A stretch of 64,000 nucleotides of DNA from Cephalopachus bancanus (taxonomy: Eukaryota > Chordata > Mammalia > Primates > Tarsiidae). Positions 1-11,345 of the stretch are shown here, piece after piece; the first letter of the stretch is position 1, and each line of letters opens with the position of its first letter. The translations under genes and the position numbers were made by a program. The stretch lies in the NCBI GenBank assembly GCA_027257055.1, contig JAPVLO010000153.1:8990001-9054000 (forward strand), in the 5' to 3' direction. Below the pieces are notes generated by a model. It ran no database searches, had not been told where the DNA came from, and was given only the letters and a program-made list of their open reading frames with translations.

Positions 1-312
1 TGCGTGACAGTCTTAAAGCACCTTTTCCCTGGCCTGCATGAACTTGTTTGCTTTGTTTAATTTTATTTCATATTTTGATCATTTAAGATCTGAGGAGAAC
101 CTCTCAGTAGTTACATACAGTAAAATTTGAGCAACTTCTTACTGATTCAGATCTGCTCCCAGAGACTATGCTGGGGTGGGTGAAGTGGTTATCAATACCA
201 CTTCCCTTTGAGCATCAGGGAAAGCTCATAAGAAAGAAGTGAATACTGGTCAGGTAGGTTTACGATGGATGCGAATGGAGATCATAGCGTCACACTTTAT
301 AGAAAGAGTAGC

Positions 313-420
313 CAGGCAGCCAGAGAAGAGGAGGGAGGGAAGGAGAGAAAGAGGGAGGGAGGAAGGGAAAGGAGGAAAAGAAGGAGGAACAGGAAGGAGA
401 GAGGGAGGGAGGATGGAAGG
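313..420 (+). repeat. GA-rich (GGGA/GGAA) simple repeat
   Basis: About 108 bp of almost pure purine made of gagg, ggag and aagg units without a strict period. Open frames through it encode only R/E/G-rich low-complexity peptides. Confidence 0.9.
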
Positions 421-861
421 ACAAGTTTGGAAGAGGGCAGTAGCTTTGCCTCACCAGGAAAACCACAAATGGACAAAGGTTCTAAGAGATCAGAAACTGG
501 GAAACAGAACCTAGAGAAATTCTTCTAGCAGGAGACAGCCCAGCTAGAGTTTATAGGCTAATTGCATTTTATCAACTTTATTATATATTTTAATGTATTT
601 AGGCACCCATCTATAATTTCCCAGACCTAGGATGATATTGTATATGCTGTTTTTATCATGAACACTTTCTCTTTCCCTTTCATCTCCTCAGAAGTTGCTA
701 TTCTTGGTACTAAGTACAGTCAAGAAGGAAATACAGATCTGGAGCTCAAAAGAGCTATGTGGGCCAGAGCTGTGGTGGTGAGTCACTGATACTGTGCTAG
801 AAATTGGCGATTTAGATGTAGTTTTTGGTTTTGCTATTGTTATAAGAACTTGGACAAATAA

Positions 862-1005
862 TTTTTCTCTCTTTTTAATTTTTTTGTAGAGATGAGGTCT
901 TGCTATGTTGCCTAGTCTAGTCTCAAACTCTTGGGCTCAAGCAATCCTATCACCTTGGCTTCCAAAAAGCCTAGGATTATAGGCATGGGCCACCACACCC
1001 AGCCA
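862..1005 (-). mobile_element. Old Alu left-monomer-like SINE, inverted
   Basis: Starts with tttttgtagagatgaggtct and ends with ggcatgggccaccacaccca, the inverted 3' and 5' parts of an Alu left arm. Only one arm is present and it is diverged, so it is an early FLAM/AluJ-type copy or a truncated dimer. Confidence 0.75.
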
Positions 1006-1011
1006 ATTTCT

Positions 1012-2640
1012 TTATTTTAAACAAAAAAAATTTTATTGAGATAGTACAGATTCACGTGCAGTTGTAAGATATAAAACAAAGAGTTCCCTTGTACCTTTCA
1101 CCCAGCTTCCCCCAATGGCAACATCATATTAAATAATAGTATAATATTATATTCAGAATATTGACAATGACACAATCCACGATCCTCTTCATATTTCCCA
1201 AGTTTTACTTGTGCTTGTATGTGTGTATATGTAATTAATGCCATGCAATTTTATCATACTCGTAGTTTTGTGCATCAGTTGATAGTCAAGATACTGAATA
1301 GTTCCATACCCATAAGGATCCCTCGTTTTGATCTTGTATTACCACACCTACTTCCCTTCCATGCCACCCATCCCTCTATCCTAACCCATGGTGACCACTA
1401 ATCTGTTCTAAAATTTCTAAAAGTTTAGCATTTAAAAATGCTATAGAAATGAAATCATGCAGTATGTAACCTTTTGGAATTGTCCCGTTTCACTTATAAT
1501 AATTTCCTGACAATTTATCCAAGTCATTTGTGTCGATAATTTGTTCCTTTTTATATTGCTGAGTAACATTCCATTGTATGGCTGTACTATGGTTTGCTTA
1601 ACTCTTCACTGGTTGAGAAATATTTGGGTTGTTCCTAGGTTTTGACTATTAAGTATAAGGCTAACTAGAGTCATTCAACTACAGAGTTTTCTGTGAACAT
1701 AAGTCTCTATTTCTCTGGAATTAACATCCAAGAGTACAACTGCTAAGTTTTATGGTATTTGCATGCATAGTTTTGAAATATACTGCCAAACTGTTTAACA
1801 GAGTGGCTATACCATTTTATATTCCCATCAGCAGCATACGAGTGATCCAGTTTTTCCACGTTCTCAACAGCGTTTGGTGGTGTCACTATTTTTTATTTAG
1901 CCATTCTGATAGATGTGTAGCAATATCTTATTGTAGTGGTTTTAATTTGCATTTCTCTCATAGCTAATGATGTTGAATATCTTTCCATGTGCTTTTTGAA
2001 CATCTATATATGCTCTTCAGTGAAAATTTTGTTCATGTCTTTTGCTTACTTTTTAAATTGTATTAATTTTATTGTTGTTACTCTTCAGTTTGGAAATTAT
2101 TTGTGGGTTCTTGAGTCCATTTAACGTGTACAACAATCTGATGGTTTTTAGTATATGCACAGGGTGGCATATCCATCACCAAAATCAACATTAAAGCATT
2201 TTACCACTGCAAAGTGAAACTCCATATTTTAGCATGGGCTGTTGCAGAGGAGGTGTTTTTAATTTTGATAAGGTCAGATTTATCAGTTTTTTTCTTTTAT
2301 AGATAGTCTAAGAACTCTTTGCTTAATCCTGTATCCCAAACACGTTTTCCTATGCTTTTTTCTACAGAGTTTATCATTTAATATTTTATGATTAAGTCCA
2401 CAATCCATTTTGAGTCAATTTTTATATAAGAAGTAAGGATTAGGTCAGGGCTTTTTGTTGTTTTTTTTTTAACTTTTGGCTTGTAAATATCCAATTACCT
2501 CAACATTTTTTCAACTTCTTCCATTGAATTGTTTTCACTTTTGTCAAAAATAAATTAGGCATCTTTGTGTGGGTCTATTTCTGGGTTCTTTGTTCTGTTC
2601 TCCTGTTTTGTGTCTGTCTCTTTTAACTTAAGCTTTTAAA
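1012..2640 (-). mobile_element. Ancient L1 3' region, inverted
   Basis: A run typical of inverted L1 3' ends. It includes the ttattgagatagtacagatt start, ccattgtatggctgtact, and the later gataaggtcagatttatcag, which corresponds to the end of ORF2. It is heavily diverged with no intact frame. The same L1 region recurs at 30430-32160. Confidence 0.75.
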
Positions 2641-3169
2641 AATATAACTGACCTATCAAGGAAATGGGGTTAGTAATACTTGCTCTTTTACTCCCAGTTT
2701 GTTAAGAGAAGCAACTATTTTATTAATGGTGCCAGCTCTATGAGCTGCGAAGCAATATGTGAATGCAATGCATTAACATTGGGAAGAGTACAGAGATTTT
2801 ACCTGTTCCCCTTGTAAATTTTTTCAGCATTTTTCTGCTTGACATTGTTCAATTTTTATATTCATATGCTGGGGACTATGATGAGCTACTACTCAGTTAC
2901 GGGTGTGGGAATGGTCTGCTTTTTGTAATCTTTGCAGCAAAATTAGAATCCCAGCACAGTTTCCATATGTAGCCCTTTTACAGGCTCTCTGGATCCCTCT
3001 CATCATTCCAACTTTGTGTGGGTTCAGAGATACAACATGATTTGAATGAGCAACATCATGATGAAGGATAGCTGATGTCCCCTAGTCACTTGGCAAATAA
3101 AAATAGCTTAGAATTGGTCAACTTGGAATTATCCACGCCATGATGGATTCTTGAAAGGCCACCGGTCCA

Positions 3170-3400
3170 TTCTTTTCTCTATACCCTGTTCATCCTGCTC
3201 ACTCGATCTGCTCTCCTCTCTGTTCTGCCTAGTTACATTCTGCCCATCCCAAAAGACCTGCTTGCCCCTTAGAAGTCTGTTCCATCTGCTTCCCTAACTA
3301 GACAGTGAGTCCTTCAGTGGCAGTAAAGTTTATTTTATTCATCTCTCTTTCAAGGTCTGGCATGATGACTGGACTAGAGCAGGTGCTCATTGGATTCTGC
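3170..3400 (+). mobile_element. L2 LINE 3' fragment
   Basis: Diverged L2-like 3' text: a tctgttctgcctag stretch, then actagacagtgagtccttc, ending with ggtctggcatgatgactgga and gcaggtgctca. These correspond to the stop-proximal and 3' terminal parts of L2. Confidence 0.5.
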
Positions 3401-4557
3401 TTACCTTGATCTATTGTTTTCCCCTCTAAATTCCTTGTATCACTCTTAGTGATATTTAATCATTTATAATTTGTGTGATTCTGCTTCTTGCTGACAGTTT
3501 TTGTTTTGTCCAATAAATAAGAGCACATCTTGAAAGTAAGAGCTATATTCATACTTTATCTTTCTCTAGAGGACCCAGTGTAGTCCTGGAAGTTTCCGAA
3601 TTCATGCACAATGCCTTATGCCTAATTAAATATCACAGCATAAGTATATTGAATTCATTATTCCACTTTTGAGAGGAGAAAACTTCAGAACCCCTATTTT
3701 TAAAGCATGGAGGTCCAAAGCTACTTCTCCTAAAGAGGAGTTATATATAGTAGATGTGTGATGATAGCTTTTTTCTTGGGCAAAGCATTAGCCCAAGTAA
3801 GAAATAGACAACAAAATTTAGATGCTTGAAATATGCTGTCCAAAAAAGCAAGCAAATCTACAGAGGACAGTATCTCAGGTTGACAACAGTAAGCCAAAAA
3901 GAGCTGCTTAGAGACTCTAATAACTTCAAGAGGGCAGAAGTGGGCCAAGGCATGTAGATTAAGCCAAGACTGGTTTGACAGTATTGATAGATGCATTGTA
4001 GCCCAGGACAGATGGAGAAAGCCATAGAGGTTATGAAACTTTAATAAAAATTAAAAAAAAAAAACTAAAAAACTTAGAAATCAACTCTAACTAAAAAATC
4101 ATCACAAACATGTCCTTTTCATAGTTTCTTTAGTCCTGGAAGCAGCCTGCCAGGGCAGATTTATTTTCTTTCCTTTGTTTTTCCCAGAAAGCCAGCTGCA
4201 AGATGTTGAGTGATTCTTGCTGCACTCACTAGCGGTGACACAATCCCTGGCTTCTAATTAGGTGAGGGCAGGACTAGCCAGGCTGTAATCAAGAATCCAG
4301 GAAAAGCCAAGAGAAAGAACTTTTAATTTATGTAATTGTCAAATCTCATTTAACAATGCTTTGGACAATGGAATTTTTAGCTAATTAAAATTTGTTGATT
4401 GAGAATTATTCAAAAAAATCTTATTCTGATAACTCCAATTACAGTTATAGAAATATTAAGCAAATTTCAACGAGTGAGACAGTGATTGGAGATTGAGGGT
4501 GGATCTGCATTAACTTCAAACATCCACTAGTTACCATAAGGTTACTTTTTAAAAAAT

Positions 4558-5330
4558 GTATTAAAATTTTTTTGGTGAAGTTTACATTACATAAAATTTA
4601 CTTTTTTTAAACCAGTTCTTAACTGTACAGTTCAGTAGTTTTAAGTATATTCATGCTGTTGTGCAACTATCACCATCATCCATATGCCTCCAGAACTTTT
4701 TCTATTTTCTCAAACTGAAACTTTGCACCAGCTGAACAATTACTGCCATTTCTCTTCTCCTTCCTGACCCCAAATCCCTGGAAGCCACCATCCTACTTTC
4801 TTGTGTTTTTTTTGTTTTTTTTTTTTTTGAGTTGGAGTCTCACTCTGTCACCCAGACTGGAGTGCAGTGGCCACTCCTGGCCACCGCAGCCTCGACCTGC
4901 TGGGCTCCAGTGATCCTTCCGCCTCAGCTTTCCAAGTAGCTGGAACTACAGGCATGCACTACCACACCCAGCTAATTTTTTGATTTATTGTAGAGATGAG
5001 GTCTCGCCTGCCCAGACGGGTCTCGAACTCACGGGCTCAGGCAATCCACTCACCTCAGCTTCCCAAAGGCGCAGGATTACAGGCTGAGCCACCTCTATAA
5101 ATTTGACTACACTAAGTACCTCACGTAAGTGGAATCCTACAGTGTTTGTCCTTTGGTGACTGGCTTATTTCACTTGGCCTAACATTCTCAAAATTCATCC
5201 ATGATGTAATATGTGCTATAATTTTCTTTGTTCTTACCACTGAATAGAATTCCATTGCATATACATACCACATTTTTGTTGATCCATTCATTTATGGACA
5301 GGAAGTTATTTTAAAAAATAAATCTCTGTG
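4558..5330 (-). mobile_element. L1 3' fragment, inverted, split by an Alu
   Basis: The segments 4558-4807 and 5095-5330 are contiguous parts of one inverted L1 3' region: ttcagtagttttaagtatat and gttgtgcaactatcaccatc on the left, then atttgactacactaagtacc and gtttgtcctttggtgactgg on the right. The Alu at 4808-5094 interrupts it, so the L1 is older than the Alu. Confidence 0.8.
4808..5094 (-). mobile_element. Dimeric Alu, inverted, inside L1
   Basis: A poly-T head followed by gagttggagtctcactctgt and both arms, with tgatttattgtagagatgag as the inter-arm linker. It belongs to the window's main Alu subfamily by its gagttggagtct end and by tggccactcctggccaccg, a slightly decayed right-arm hairpin. 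It is moderately diverged. Confidence 0.92.
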
Positions 5331-5340
5331 TCGGGATTTA

Positions 5341-5342
5341 TT

Positions 5343-5380
<38 letters not shown>

Positions 5381-5415
5381 TCTCTCTCCTTTTCTTTTTC
5401 TCTTTCTCTTTCTCA
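5341..5415 (+). repeat. (CT)n / (CTTT)n microsatellite
   Basis: About 16 tandem CT units, then mixed tctttctc units directly after the L1 fragment. Confidence 0.95.
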
Positions 5416-7749
5416 AAATACTAGCCACAAATCAAATTCACAAGAATTATTATTTTCTTCAATCCTATTTGCAACAAGATAAAATACATTTGTATATCTA
5501 ACCCTGAATTGTACCCCACATCTTTATAATAAAAATATTTTTTTAAAATATAAAATACATAATAGATCAAAACTTTAGTTCTTCTTGTTTTCAGTTAAGG
5601 TTTATTTAATTCTGATTAGGAAGACCCATGTCTTTAACCAGCCTGGCTGTTTTATCCCTGCCCTCATCATATAAGTGATAAAAATTACTTATCTCAGTGC
5701 TGCTTCGTTACTTTGTTTTAGTGGGTAAGGAACTAGGGATGTTTGCTATGTGATAAGTATTGTGCTTGAAACCTTCCTTTCAGCAATTGAGTCTGAATTT
5801 TAGATAAAACAACAAATAATTAGGAGATCCTGGATTGATAATCAAGTGTCTTGTGCTCCAAACAAGTGGTGTATGATAAAAATATGTGAGTTACAAATGC
5901 AGGTTCACATATGTAATTTTTAACTTCCAGCAGCTCAGTTAAGAAAAGGAAAAAGAAACAGGTAAAATTAATTTTAAAACCTTTCTTAGATCAAGATATC
6001 TGGAGTATTATTTCAACATGTAATCAATATATGTTATTAATATAATAGTTTACATTTTTTTCATATTAAGTCTTTAAAATCCAGTGTGCATTTACATTGG
6101 CAGCCCATCTCAGTTTGGATGTGATGCATTTAACCCCTCCATCACTGCATGTGACTGGCAGCTGCCATATTGGCCTTTGCTTCTCTGGACCATAGCGCTC
6201 TTTCCACCACCCAGGAAGTATGTTTATCTAGCTCTTTGAGTTCAGTTTCTCCCTTTATACTTTATGTATCTGTAGCTCCTTAATATAAATGCTGGTTCTT
6301 ATTTTTGAAACTCTTTACCAGTCACATATCTTTGTAGACTAACAGTTGCCTAATTTCTTAGAGATAGTTTTTTATCCCCTTGATGTTGCATTTTTTCCCC
6401 AGGTCTAATTTTCTGCTTTTAGATAAACAGGAAATCAATAAATACTCAAATTGGGTAGATTTATATTTCTCAATAATTATGTAGGTTATTAAGTGACTGT
6501 TGTTGCTAGGGAAGCATTTTAGATAGTTGGAGAGAAGAACTTTCAGTTATCTCTGTTAAAAGGATAGACACTATTAAGAGACTTGGAGAAGAAACTCATA
6601 AAAATGATGCCATAAAACTGTAAAACTTTAGTAAAGAAAATAAAGGTAAAGGGACCTCACTATATTTTTAAACTTTATTTTTCTCACTATAAAAGTAACA
6701 CAGAAAATACAGTTAAGTGGATAAAAGAAAAAAAATTACAATTCCACTTTCTTTAATGAGCTTCCAAGAAATTTCAGAGCTGAAACAGGAATGCTTTGTT
6801 ATTTCATGGATTACCTTGTCCCTTAGAGGCAGAAGAGGACCTTACTCACAGAATAATATTTTCTTTAGGAAATAGAACTTGCCCAATTTTGACATGTGCG
6901 CGTGTTTGCTGTTGACATTCTACTTTGCGGGCTGGGAGTTGGAAGTAGGTAAATGTGTAGCGAAAGGCATAGAGTTGGGGGAAGGAGAAACAAATGACTC
7001 CTAAGTTAACAGGTTGACTCCCTAAACCTTGATGCTGGACAACATGTCCCTTGAATGAGAGAAGGGGTCTCTCAAGAAAAGTTGGGAGAGGATCAGAGCA
7101 ATATTTTTGGGATTTAGAACTCCCATCAGAGCCAGACTCTGACCATCAGCTTGGTTGTGGCCCTGGCCTATGTTAATAAGTTCCATTTCTCTCTGTGAGT
7201 GACTTTCTCTTGCCAAAAGACACTCCTGCTACAACTTTCAAGATGGTTTCATCTCTTGTGATCATTGACGCCATTAGCATTTGAAATGCACATTCTCATT
7301 CTGGCAGGTAGCTGCTCCCTGGCGTGAGGTGGAGAGACAAAGAGAAGGGAGTCTCAGGGACCTGGATGACAGTATCTACTGTTCAATCTACCCCATCCAG
7401 CATGAGGGAAGCCCAGGACCTTCATCAGACCTGGGAAGGGTCAGTGTTCTGCCACCCTTGATGTTGCCTTTGTCTTCAGATAGTGGTTTAAGACCAAATC
7501 AGCCTTTACAAATTAGTGAGTCTCATGGAGTTCAAATGAGCTCTATGAGTAGTTTATCTGCTTCCGTTTTTTTCTAGCAAAAACATCTTTGCTACTTCCC
7601 CAGAGTCAGGCTTAAAAGAGCTCATGTTTGATGAATGAGTGATACAATTCAGATTAGGTTCACTAGAATGTAATACCATTTTAAAAATTATGTTTACTAC
7701 TTTATTCACTACTTCACCCCCCCCAAATAAATATTAAGTGAATTAACCT

Positions 7750-7865
7750 GTGTACTCATTCAACAAATAACGTATTGAATCTCTAAAAGCCTCCAGACTC
7801 TGTGCTGAGTATAGAGTTACACAGATGACTGAGACATGATCCAGTTCTTCCTCATAAAGAAAGCA
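7750..7865 (+). mobile_element. L2-like 3' terminal fragment
   Basis: It reads tcattcaacaaataacgtat, then actctgtgctgagtatag and acagatgactgagacatgat, then ccagttcttcc. This resembles the inverted L2 3' end. It is short and diverged. Confidence 0.4.
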
Positions 7866-8541
7866 TTTCCTTTCAGGGGACTGTGGTCTGAAATGGTAGG
7901 CTGACCCAGGCAGAGGAAAATTAAATGAAATATAAAGATTTCAGGTAAGAGAATTAACAGTGATAACTCCTTTTGATTTGTTACATTTGTTAATAGATAA
8001 AATCCTGCCTTTGGTTTATAACAAGAATAATATTCTGACCTTTACTAAAAGGAAGCAAACTGTAGATCCTTTCTATTTGGTACTTATCACAAAAGAAAAT
8101 GATCCATGATTGCAACTGATACAATGTCTTTTAGGATTATAATTGATGTCTCCTGAATTCCCCCTGCCCTGAATTCTCTTGTCAGACCTGTGACATCCCA
8201 GAGGACTAAGAAAAAAACTGAGGTATTCAGTGCCTTTAGACTTAGGAAAAAAAAACACACTGAGAAACTTTATGTTCCCAATACAGTTATACAAACTAAA
8301 TGCATTTCCCACTTTACAAAATCATTTTTGTAAAGTTAAGTACAGTAGCTTGTAAACAAAGTGAGACTAAATTTTACCATGAAAAAATGACAAAAAAAAA
8401 ATTGCAGACTAAATATCGTACCCCTATTCTTCTCCCCTAGTATGGAAGACTTAACAATTCTGGATGAGCAGCTTTTATAAAATATTTATTTTCTTTAAAT
8501 ACTGTTAGTGTTAGTGTACGGATAGGATTAGGGTGGATGGA

Positions 8542-9400
8542 TGAATGGAGAGGGAGGGCCACAACACCCCCGGAGTCAGCCTGGCAGAGGTGCGCGCTGG
8601 TGACCAGAGATCTGAGTAGTGCAAAGAATTGCAACACACAAAGAGGTGAAAAAAGAAAAGATTTATTTAAGAAAGGTTCACTTCCCACAGACGTGAAGCA
8701 GGCCTACACTGTACATGAGTATGGCATCATAGCCTCCTGAGCCCCAGCTTTAATCCTTTCCCTTGGAGGTGTCAGGTAGGCGTGACTGCCATGACTTCCT
8801 TGTTGACCATCTGTGAATGTCTTGGAGACCCTGTGACACAGAGACCCACTAATGTCCACCTACATCATCACAGTCCCTAGAGATGGGCATGTTAAGGATG
8901 CTAGGGCTCCTGTACATTTCTGAATAATATTCCTTAGAGGTAATGGAGGGTGCATTTCCCTTTATCTCCTATGCACTCCCAGTAGGCAGTCCCTGGGAGA
9001 ATCCTTGACTTCTCTGTAGACAGTGCCCAATTGCACCACCCTCTGAGCAGTCACAAGTCCTGTGATCTGCATCACTTTTGTAACCACAAGTTTTGTGATT
9101 TGCATAACTTTTGCCTAATGCATGGTATCTTAGGCCTTGTAAACTCCCTTTACTCTAGGCAAGCTTGATTGCCGCTTCTGTAGGACCTACTATGAGATAC
9201 CTCTGATACCTAGCACCAGGAAGTCTGAGTTTCTGAAAAGACAAAGTCGGCAAAATTAATTTTTACCTAAAGTATGCATTTCTCTAAAACATAGCCTCTA
9301 CTTTCTCATCATTGTGTTAAGGTTTAGGAATGAGATAGAAAATGCATTTCTCTAGGATATAGTCTCTACTTTCCCATCATTGTGTTAGGGCTTAAGAACA
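8542..9400 (-). mobile_element. Candidate retroviral LTR, inverted (solo)
   Basis: On the minus strand this reads like an LTR. A long U3-like part contains a 68-bp tandem duplication. It is followed by cttaaataaatctttt (a polyadenylation signal at about 8655-8672), a T-rich stretch, then a GC-rich U5-like end containing gactccgggggtgttgtggc and finishing ..ccattca. The outer bases would be TG..CA if the borders are 8542 and 9400, but I could not find a target-site duplication. I see no retroviral coding sequence beside it. I do not recognise the family; a lineage-specific ERV1-type LTR is an inference. Confidence 0.5.
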
Positions 9401-9408
9401 AGATTTAA
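9276..9408 (+). repeat. 68-bp tandem duplication, two copies
   Basis: gcatttctctaaaacatagc at 9276 and gcatttctctaggatatagt at 9344 start two units sharing ctctactttc and catcattgtgtta. The period is 68 bp and the copies are roughly 80-85% identical by eye. It lies at the U3 end of the candidate inverted LTR. Confidence 0.9.
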
Positions 9409-9478
9409 AAAATGGCTTTCCACTCTCAGTTTGTCCTTTCAGTTAGTAAAGTGGTCAAGAACATGACCAAAGTTCTGA

Positions 9479-9560
9479 GAGAAAGAAGAAGGAAGGAAGG
9501 GGGAAAAGGAAGGGAGGGAGGGATGAAAGACGGGAGGGAGGCAGGAAAACGAAAAAAACT
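9479..9560 (+). repeat. GA-rich simple repeat
   Basis: Purine-rich gaagaaggaaggaaggggga-type sequence without a strict period. Confidence 0.9.
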
Positions 9561-10959
9561 ATGGGAATGCAGACAGCAAAGAAGAACCAAATGCTGATGA
9601 CTTCCCTGAGCCCTAAGGTCTGAATTTTAAGAACCCATGTGGGGAACTAAGGACAAGTTTCTGAGCCCACAGAAGGTGGAGAACTGGAAACAGACACTTG
9701 CATAAAGCTGAAACTCTGAAAGTGTCTTTCTCGGTAAAGGAGTAAGCTAGAAACCAAATAAAACCAACCAACCAACCAGCAAAAAAATATCCCATAGAAG
9801 GAAATTGTGAAAAGTCATCTAGAGTTTTTAAGTTTTCCATACTAGGGGAGAGGAGTAGGGGTTTTTGTAAAAAATGAACCTATTTTGTCCTGTGTTCTGG
9901 GTGGAACAGGGCTGTATATGCTAGGAAAAATCAGAACATTGTAAAATATGAATGAAAATAAATACTATATTTATGATAAATTGGCATGCAATGCACATTT
10001 TTATAAAATTAAAGTGCTGAATGGAAAGAACTATAAATATGCACATACCTATGTAGGTACATAATAAGCCTATATATATGTAAATATGACTAAAGGTAAA
10101 TATAGTCTCTTTCACTTTCTTCAAAAATGAAGTTTCATTAGTGTGGAATTGCTTTGTTGAAAGACAAGGCAGATGGCGTCTCAAGGTCTCTGTGATATGT
10201 TCCCTGATTCCTTTACACTTGACTTTCAGCTTGATTATTGCTGTCTCGCCAAGTTCACATTTATCAACCAGGATATTCATTTTCTGAGACACTCATGAGA
10301 ATAACTTATACCTATTTATGTACTGGAGTCAAGTTGATGAAATAAGAAGCAAGCAAGTCAGTTATATGTGATCTGGATATAGTAGCAACAAAGAGAGCTG
10401 AATCACAGGCTTCTTACTAACAGACTGGAGGGCCTTTTAATGTCAGTGGAGAAAGTGTTAATAAATAAGCAATCCAATAGGTGTTGCCCAGAATTTTTTT
10501 TGCTTCATTTAAGAGTGCAAATGAACTGAGGTTTGCAAGCATGAATATGTATACTTCCCTTCTCAACTAAGCCTTGGTACCTTCAGTTCTCTTAGGAAGA
10601 CCATACATAGGACTCACAAGATCATTTTCTCCAGAACAAGAATAGACAAATGACCTTTCTGAACAAACTATTTCTGGAAGTCATTGGGGAAATCAGTCTT
10701 TCTTCTACATTGACAGGGTGAAGGTACTAAAAAAGAAATCACTTATTTATACATAGTCAACTTGCTGATTTGAGCAGATGGATCAAATGCTGCCACTTGC
10801 AGATGAAAGTAACCCACCTCTTGAGGATTATGGGTGAGAAGAGATAGTACTACAGACAAAAAAAGTTAGAGGTTTAAATCATCATGTCACTTCAGATAAC
10901 ATATGTTTAAAGTGACAGAAAATCCCAAGTAAGATAAATTTATTAAAAATATTGTTATT

Positions 10960-11265
10960 GGCCAGTCGTGGTCATGATGACTCAAGCCTGTAATCCCAGC
11001 ACTTTGGGAGGCCAAGGTGAGAGGATTGCCTGGGCTTATGGGTTCGAGAACAGCCTGTGTAACTTGATAAGACCTCATCTCTACAATAAACCAAAGAATT
11101 AGCCAAGTGTGGTAGCGCACGCCTGTAGTTCTAGCAACTTGGAAGACTGAGGCCGGAACCCAGCAGGTCGACACTGGGGTGGTTATGAGTGTGCCACTAC
11201 ACTCCAGCCTGGGTGACAGAGTGAGACTCCAATTCAAATATATATATAGTTATATATAGTTATTG
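10960..11265 (+). mobile_element. Dimeric Alu, sense, followed by a TA repeat
   Basis: Begins ggccagtcgtggtcatgatg, contains tctctacaataaaccaaaga as linker and ends gagactccaattcaaatat. The tail has become a short (TA)n at 11238-11265. Diverged from the best copies. Confidence 0.92.
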
Positions 11266-11345
11266 AGTGCAAGGAACAATTCTAAGTGCTGAGGATAAAA
11301 GGAGTAAATCAAACAGATAAAACAGCCCTTTTTTATTCTAGTTGA
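11255..11345 (+). mobile_element. L2-like 3' terminal fragment
   Basis: attgagtgcaaggaacaatt, ctaagtgctgaggataaaa and acagataaaacagccc resemble the inverted L2 3' end. Weak. Confidence 0.35.

Noticed and set aside
693..780. A cctcag followed by sequence and a gtggtgagtc donor-like end, suggestive of a small exon
   Set aside because: The downstream frames hit stops or give no ADAMTS12-like peptide; nothing matches the expected propeptide exon.
7281..7577. 98-codon open stretch starting MKCTFSFWQ
   Set aside because: No domain, no splice-consistent borders with the gene and no homology I recognise; chance open frame.
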